Positions 59,118 to 64,000 of a DNA stretch of 64,000 nucleotides are shown here, one piece after another. Made by a program: the position numbers and the translations under genes. Below the pieces are notes generated by a model. It was not told the DNA's origin. It saw only the letters and a program-made list of their open reading frames with translations, and made no database searches. Each line of letters starts with the position of its first letter. Within the stretch, counting starts at the first letter, position 1. Source of the DNA: Methylobacteriaceae bacterium (GTDB taxonomy: Bacteria > Pseudomonadota > Alphaproteobacteria > Rhizobiales > Beijerinckiaceae); assembly GCA_020638135.1 (NCBI GenBank), contig JACKJE010000008.1, forward strand, positions 62,001 through 126,000, written 5' to 3'.

Positions 59118-60457
59118 AGAAATTTTCGCTCTTCGTCGCGCTGATCGCCGTGCTCGCCTACGCCGGCTGGCGCATGGGCTACATCAAACTGCCCGCGCAG
59201 AAGGAACAGCAGGAGACGTTCACGCCGGGAGGCGGCGGTCCTGGAGGCGGTGGCGGCCCTGGCGGCGGCGGGCCGGCGATGGGCGGTCGGCGCGGCGGCT
59301 TCGACGGACCCGTCGTCATCACCGCCTTCGATCTGCGCAACGCCGACGTGCCCGTCACGCTCGACGCGATCGGCACGGCGCAGGCGTTGAACACGGTGAC
59401 CGTGCGCTCGCAGGTCGAGGGCAAGCTGATCGAGGTGAATTTCAAGGAAGGCCAGGACGTGAAAGCGGGCGACGTGCTCGCGCGCATCGATCCGACCACC
59501 TATCAGGCGCAATATGATCAGGCCGTCGCCAAGAAGGCGCAGGACGAGGCGCAGCTTGCCAACGCGAAGATCGATCTGGAACGCTACACCAAACTCGCGC
59601 AGGGCAATTTCAGTCCGAAGCAGCAGGCCGACACGCAGCGCGCTCTGGTCGCGCAGCTGACCGCGCAGGTGCGCGCCGACCAGGCGACGATCGACAATAC
59701 CAAGGCGATCCTCGGCTATACGACGATCCGCTCGCCGCTCGACGGGCGCACCGGCATCCGTCTCGTCGACCCCGGCAATATCGTGCAGGCGAATGGCACG
59801 AATGGCATTGTCGTCATCACGCAGGTCAAGCCGATCGCCGTCGTCTTCACGCTGGCGCAGCAGAACCTGCGCGCGGTGACGGGCGCGCTGGCGCGCGGGC
59901 CGCTCGATGCGCAGGCCTTCGATTCCGGCATGACGAACGCCGTGGCGCGCGGGCAGGTGATCGTGGTCGACAACCAGGTCGATCCGGCGACCGGCACGGT
60001 GAAGATCAAAGCCGTGTTCGACAATGCCGATCTTGCGCTGTGGCCGGGCCAGTTCGTCAATATCCGCGTGACGGTCGACGTGCTGAAGAACGCGATCGTC
60101 GCGCCGACAGCCGCCGTACAGCGCGGGCCGAACGGCGCCTTCGTCTATGTGGTGAAGCCGGACGAGACGGCGACGCAGACGCCGGTCGTCGTCGGCCTGC
60201 AGAACGAGCGCGTGGCCGTGATCCAGTCCGGCCTCGCGCCGCCGGCCAAGGTCGCGACATCGGGCTTCGCGCGGTTGCGCGACGGCGCGAAAGTGCGCGT
60301 GATCGATGTTCCGCGCGCGGGCGGCGAAGCGCGCAACGAGACGCCGGCGCCGGAGGCTTCGCCCGCCGCCGGCGCGCCGCCACGTGGCGAGGGGCAGGGC
60401 GGCGGCGAACGCGGCCGCCGGCGCAGACAGGGCGGCGGCGCGCCGGCCGGACAGTGA
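59114..60457 (+). CDS. RND efflux periplasmic adaptor (MdtA-like)
   Basis: A 447-residue membrane-fusion protein. An N-terminal anchor helix (about residues 2-20) and a glycine-rich linker (residues about 37-55, GGGG repeats) precede the barrel-sandwich domain (VRSQVEGKLIEVNFKEGQDV), an alpha hairpin (YDQAVAKKAQDEAQLANAKI) and TIRSPLDGRTGIRLVDPGNI. The C-terminal 50 residues are Arg/Gly/Pro-rich and probably disordered. The GTG start overlaps the previous stop (GTGA). Confidence 0.92.
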   Translation: MKKFSLFVALIAVLAYAGWRMGYIKLPAQKEQQETFTPGGGGPGGGGGPGGGGPAMGGRRGGFDGPVVITAFDLRNADVPVTLDAIGTAQALNTVTVRSQVEGKLIEVNFKEGQDVKAGDVLARIDPTTYQAQYDQAVAKKAQDEAQLANAKIDLERYTKLAQGNFSPKQQADTQRALVAQLTAQVRADQATIDNTKAILGYTTIRSPLDGRTGIRLVDPGNIVQANGTNGIVVITQVKPIAVVFTLAQQNLRAVTGALARGPLDAQAFDSGMTNAVARGQVIVVDNQVDPATGTVKIKAVFDNADLALWPGQFVNIRVTVDVLKNAIVAPTAAVQRGPNGAFVYVVKPDETATQTPVVVGLQNERVAVIQSGLAPPAKVATSGFARLRDGAKVRVIDVPRAGGEARNETPAPEASPAAGAPPRGEGQGGGERGRRRRQGGGAPAGQ

Positions 60458-60476
60458 GCGGCGGGGGCGTCCGGCC

Positions 60477-63400
60477 ATGAACGTCTCCGCCCCTTTTATC
60501 GCGCGGCCCGTCGCCACCTCATTGCTTGGCATCGCCGTGCTGCTGGCTGGCCTGCTCGGCTATTCGCGCCTGCCGGTCTCGCCGCTGCCGCAGGTCGACT
60601 TTCCGACCATCCAGGTGACGACGCAGCTGCCCGGCGCCAATCCGGACATCGTCGCTTCGCTGGTGACGGCCTCGCTCGAGCGGCAGTTCGGTCAGATTCC
60701 GGCGCTGGCGACCATGTCGTCGCAATCGTCCTTCGGCCTGTCGCAGATCACGCTGCAATTCGATCTCGACCGCGATATCGACGCCGCCGCGCAGGACGTG
60801 CAATCCGCGATCAACGCGTCGGCCTCCACGCTGCCGCGCAATCTTCCCTATCCGCCCGTCTATTCGAAAGTGAATCCGGCGGATTCGCCGATCATGATCC
60901 TGGCGCTGACATCGAAGAGCGCGTCGCTGCGGGCGATGAGCGACATCGCCGATACGCTGATCGGGCCGCGTCTCAGCGAGATTTCCGGCGTCGGCCATGT
61001 GTCGATCGAGGGCGGCATCAAGCCGGCGATCCGCATCCAGGCCGATCTCGGGCGGCTCGGCGCCAATCGCCTCGGCCTCGAGGACCTGCGGCTCGCGATT
61101 GTCGGCGCCAATGTCGCCGGCGCCAAGGGCTCGCTCGACGGCGCGCGGCAAAGCTATACGATCGACGCCAACGACCAGATCCTGTCGGCCGAGGCCTACA
61201 AGAAGGTCGTGGTCGCCTATCGCAACGACGCGCCGATCATTCTGCGCGATGTGGCGCAAGTGATCGAGGGGCTCGAAAATTCGCGCACCGGCGGCTGGTA
61301 TCAGGGCGAGCCCGCGGTCGTCATCGACGTGCAGCGCCAGCCCGGCGCCAATATCATCGCGACCGTCGACCTCTTGAAAAAGGAGCTGCCGCGGCTGGCG
61401 CGCGCGCTGCCGGCGGGCGTGGAGCTGAAGGCGGTGCACGACCGCACGGACGCGATCCGCGCCTCGATCGCCGACGTGCAATTCACGCTGGTGCTCGCGA
61501 CCGTGCTGGTCGTGCTGGTCGTGCTCCTGTTCCTGCGCACGCTGCGCGCGACGCTGATCGCGGCCGTGGCCTTGCCGCTGTCGATCGTGGCGACATTCGG
61601 CGTGATGTATCTGGCGGGCTTCAGTCTCGACAATCTCTCGCTGATGGCGCTGACCATCGGCACGGGATTCATCGTCGACGACGCGATCGTGATGATCGAG
61701 AATATCGTGCGCAAGATGGAGGGCGGCATGAAGCCGCTGCGCGCCGCCTATGCGGGCGCGCGCGAGATCGGCTTCACCGTCATCTCGCTCACCGTTTCGC
61801 TGATCGCCGTGTTCATCCCGCTCCTGTTCATGACCGGGCTCGTCGGCCGCATGTTCCGCGAATTCGCGCTGACGCTGTCGATCGCGGTCGTGGTTTCCGC
61901 GATCGTGTCGCTGACGCTGACGCCGATGATGTGCGGCCGGCTGCTGAAGCCGAAGAGCGAAACCGGCGAGGCGAGCCGCGAGGCCGAGGAGGCGACGGGC
62001 TGGATGCTGCGCGTCTACGAACGCACGCTGCGCTGGGCGATCGACCGCGAATTCCTGATGCTGGCGCTGACCGTCGGCACACTGGGGCTGACGATCTGGC
62101 TCTATGTCGTCGCGCCCAAGGGGTTCTTGCCGCTGCAGGACAACAGCCTGCTCGACGTGGTGGTGGAGGCCGCGCCCGACGCCTCCTTCGCGCAGATGAC
62201 GCAGTTGCAGGAAAAGGCGTCGGCAATTTTCCGCAGCGATCCTGACGTACGCGGCGTCGTCAGCGTGCTCGGCGTCGGCGCGCTCAACGCCACGCCGAAT
62301 GTCGGGCGCCTCGCCGTGACGCTGACGCCGCGCGACGAGCGCAAGACGGGCGCGCTCGAAATCGCCGAGCGGCTGCGCGCCAAGGCGAACGAGATCGGCG
62401 CCAATCTCTACGTCAAGCCGGTGCAGGACATCCAGATCGCCACGCGCGCGAGCCGGTCGCAATATCTGTACACGCTGACCGGCGCGGACGCCGATGAAGT
62501 CGCGGACTGGGCGCGCAAGATCGCGGAGCGGCTGCGCGCCTCGCCGATCCTGCGCAATCTCGCGGAAGAGACGCAGGAAGGCGGCCTGCGCACGATGATC
62601 CACATCGACCGTGATGCGGCGGGCCGCCTCGGCGTGACCGCGCAGAACATCGACGATGCGCTCAACAACGCCTTCGGCCAGCGGCAGGTTTCGACCATCT
62701 ATGCGCAATCGAACCAGTATCGCGTGATCCTGGAAGCCGATCCGGTCTACCAGCAGGATCCCGGCGCCTTGCAGAAACTTTACGTATCGGGCTCGGCGGG
62801 CGGCGTGCAGACGCCGCTGTCGGCGGTGGCGCGCTTCGAAGCGACCGAGGCGCCGCTCGCGGTCGCGCATCAGGACCAGTTCCCTGCCGCCACGCTTAGC
62901 TTCGACATTGCGCGCGGCGCGTCGCTCGGCCAGGCCGTCGAGGCGATCAAGCAGGCGGAGAGCGATGTCGGCATGCCCGGTTCGATCACCGGCGCCTTTT
63001 CCGGCGACGCCGCGGAATTTCGCAAGTCGCTGGCGAGCGAACCCTGGCTGCTGCTGGCGGCCGTCGTCACCATCTATCTCGTGCTCGGCATGCTCTACGA
63101 GAGCTACGCCCATCCCTTCACCATCCTCACCACCCTACCGTCGGCGGGCGTCGGCGCGCTGCTGGCGCTGCGGCTGACAGGCAATAATCTTTCCGTCGTC
63201 GCGCTGATCGGCATCGTGCTGCTGATGGGCATCGTGAAGAAGAATGCGATCATGATGATCGACTTCGCGCTGGAGGCCGAACGGCACGAGGGCCTGAGCC
63301 CGCGCGACTCGATTCTGCGCGCCTGCCTCTTGCGCTTCCGGCCGATCATGATGACGACGCTGGCCGCGCTGTTCGGCGCGGTGCCGCTCGCTTTCGCCTC

Positions 63401-63593
63401 GGGCGTCGGCAGCGAGCTGCGCATCCCGCTCGGCGTCACCATCATCGGCGGCCTGCTGCTCAGCCAATTGCTGACGCTGTACACGACGCCGGTCGTCTAT
63501 CTCGCGGTCGAGCGGCTGCGCCTGCGGCTCGGCGGGCGCACCAGCGCCGAGCAGCATGAATTCGAGCGCGAACTCAGGGAGGGCGAGGCGTGA
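60477..63593 (+). CDS. RND efflux pump subunit (MdtB-like)
   Basis: A 1038-residue inner-membrane proton antiporter. The N-terminal NVSAPFIARPVATSLLGIAV, periplasmic QLPGANPDIVASLVTASLER, the helix-4 proton-relay region (LTIGTGFIVDDAIVMIENIV, with the Asp pair) and MGIVKKNAIMMIDFALEAER are typical. Length is normal. Start at ATG 60477 rather than any upstream codon. The next gene is a second pump in the MdtC position, so the trimer is likely a mixed MdtB2C type. Confidence 0.94.
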   Translation: MNVSAPFIARPVATSLLGIAVLLAGLLGYSRLPVSPLPQVDFPTIQVTTQLPGANPDIVASLVTASLERQFGQIPALATMSSQSSFGLSQITLQFDLDRDIDAAAQDVQSAINASASTLPRNLPYPPVYSKVNPADSPIMILALTSKSASLRAMSDIADTLIGPRLSEISGVGHVSIEGGIKPAIRIQADLGRLGANRLGLEDLRLAIVGANVAGAKGSLDGARQSYTIDANDQILSAEAYKKVVVAYRNDAPIILRDVAQVIEGLENSRTGGWYQGEPAVVIDVQRQPGANIIATVDLLKKELPRLARALPAGVELKAVHDRTDAIRASIADVQFTLVLATVLVVLVVLLFLRTLRATLIAAVALPLSIVATFGVMYLAGFSLDNLSLMALTIGTGFIVDDAIVMIENIVRKMEGGMKPLRAAYAGAREIGFTVISLTVSLIAVFIPLLFMTGLVGRMFREFALTLSIAVVVSAIVSLTLTPMMCGRLLKPKSETGEASREAEEATGWMLRVYERTLRWAIDREFLMLALTVGTLGLTIWLYVVAPKGFLPLQDNSLLDVVVEAAPDASFAQMTQLQEKASAIFRSDPDVRGVVSVLGVGALNATPNVGRLAVTLTPRDERKTGALEIAERLRAKANEIGANLYVKPVQDIQIATRASRSQYLYTLTGADADEVADWARKIAERLRASPILRNLAEETQEGGLRTMIHIDRDAAGRLGVTAQNIDDALNNAFGQRQVSTIYAQSNQYRVILEADPVYQQDPGALQKLYVSGSAGGVQTPLSAVARFEATEAPLAVAHQDQFPAATLSFDIARGASLGQAVEAIKQAESDVGMPGSITGAFSGDAAEFRKSLASEPWLLLAAVVTIYLVLGMLYESYAHPFTILTTLPSAGVGALLALRLTGNNLSVVALIGIVLLMGIVKKNAIMMIDFALEAERHEGLSPRDSILRACLLRFRPIMMTTLAALFGAVPLAFASGVGSELRIPLGVTIIGGLLLSQLLTLYTTPVVYLAVERLRLRLGGRTSAEQHEFERELREGEA

Positions 63594-64000
63594 GCATTTC
63601 GACGCCCTTCATCCGGCGTCCCGTCGCGACCACGCTGATGGCGGTCGGCCTGTTTCTCACGGGCCTGGTCGCCTATTTCTTCCTGCCGGTCTCGAGCCTG
63701 CCCTCGATCGATTTTCCGACGATCCGTATCATTGCGACCCGGCCCGGCGCCGATCCCGCGACCATGGCGGCGAGCGTCGCCGCGCCGCTCGAACGGCGCC
63801 TGTCGGAAATCGCCAGCGTCGCCGAACTGACGTCGGTCAGTTCGCTCGGCGGCACCGTGGTGACGGTGCAATTCGATCTCAAGCGGCCGATCGACAAGGC
63901 CGCGCAGGACGTGCAATCGGCGATCAACGCCGCCATCGGCGATCTGCCGTCCGACCTGCCGGCGCCGCCGCAATTCCGCAAGGCCAATCCCGCGGCCATG
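63590..64000 (+). CDS. Second RND efflux pump subunit (MdtC-like), partial at the window end
   Basis: The first 137 residues of an RND pump: SISTPFIRRPVATTLMAVGL, PSIDFPTIRIIATRPGADPA, TMAASVAAPLERRLSEIASV and DKAAQDVQSAINAAIGDLPS. The GTG start overlaps the stop of the previous pump (GTGA). The 3' part lies outside the window. It is paired with the pump at 60477. Confidence 0.93.
   Translation, partial: MSISTPFIRRPVATTLMAVGLFLTGLVAYFFLPVSSLPSIDFPTIRIIATRPGADPATMAASVAAPLERRLSEIASVAELTSVSSLGGTVVTVQFDLKRPIDKAAQDVQSAINAAIGDLPSDLPAPPQFRKANPAAM

Noticed and set aside
59220..59290. Gly-codon-rich run in the adaptor gene as a sequence repeat of interest
   Set aside because: It encodes a flexible Gly/Pro linker after the membrane anchor, common in RND adaptors of GC-rich bacteria.
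1..64000. CRISPR array, rRNA, tRNA or prophage
   Set aside because: No regularly spaced repeats, cloverleaf-like tRNA sequence, rRNA motifs or phage structural genes were seen on reading.

Overview
The window is GC-rich (roughly 60-65% by eye) and densely coded. Its gene set points to an alphaproteobacterium of the order Hyphomicrobiales (Rhizobiales): the flagellar island carries motC, motE, flaF, flbT and a Rem/FtcR-type regulator, a combination typical of that order. I cannot place the family from sequence alone. No rRNA, tRNA or CRISPR array was recognised.

Layout. 14-2473: a frameshifted patatin-like lipase gene and an aldehyde dehydrogenase. 2495-34318: one nearly complete flagellar island of about 32 kb. 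A leftward operon (flgF-fliI-flhA-fliR plus five small genes) is divergent from a rightward operon (motA-fliM-fliN-fliG-flhB-flgBC-fliE-flgG-flgA-flgI-motE-flgH-fliL-fliP). Next come flagellin, fliF-fliH-motB-motC-fliK-lytic transglycosylase, the regulator rem behind an AT-rich palindromic promoter, and flgE-flgK-flgL-flaF-flbT-flgD-fliQ. Chemotaxis genes, fliD and fliO are not seen. 34303-47506: a catabolic island with a branched-chain-type ABC importer (livF, livG, fused livHM, substrate-binding protein), a 6-hydroxynicotinate reductase-like iron-sulfur protein, a UPF0280 (ApbE-like fold) protein, an AA_synth-family protein, a molybdenum hydroxylase (2Fe-2S and Mo domains fused, plus an FAD subunit), a MarR regulator and an enamidase-like amidohydrolase. 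Together these resemble a reductive nicotinate (N-heterocycle) pathway: import, hydroxylation, ring reduction, hydrolytic ring opening.

47567-53856: mixed housekeeping and accessory genes (membrane protein, ferredoxin-reductase-like flavoprotein, PilZ protein, DUF559 nuclease between two inverted palindromic repeats, DUF169 protein, RibD/DHFR-like reductase). 53883-56395: a scarred region with a flavin reductase gene, a broken IS1380-type transposase, an amine-oxidase fragment and a second, frameshifted copy of the flavin reductase. Most of the lesions I could assess look like one-base homopolymer contractions, so low sequence quality is as likely as real decay. 56399-64000: a PHA-synthase-like hydrolase and a tripartite RND efflux operon (outer-membrane factor, adaptor, two RND pumps), the second pump cut by the window end.

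The most interesting signals are the heterocycle island with its candidate flavin-transferase pairing and a shared operator-like motif; a CGCGCAAG motif pointing into three flagellar operons; the palindromic AT-rich rem promoter; and the DUF559 gene bracketed by inverted repeats.
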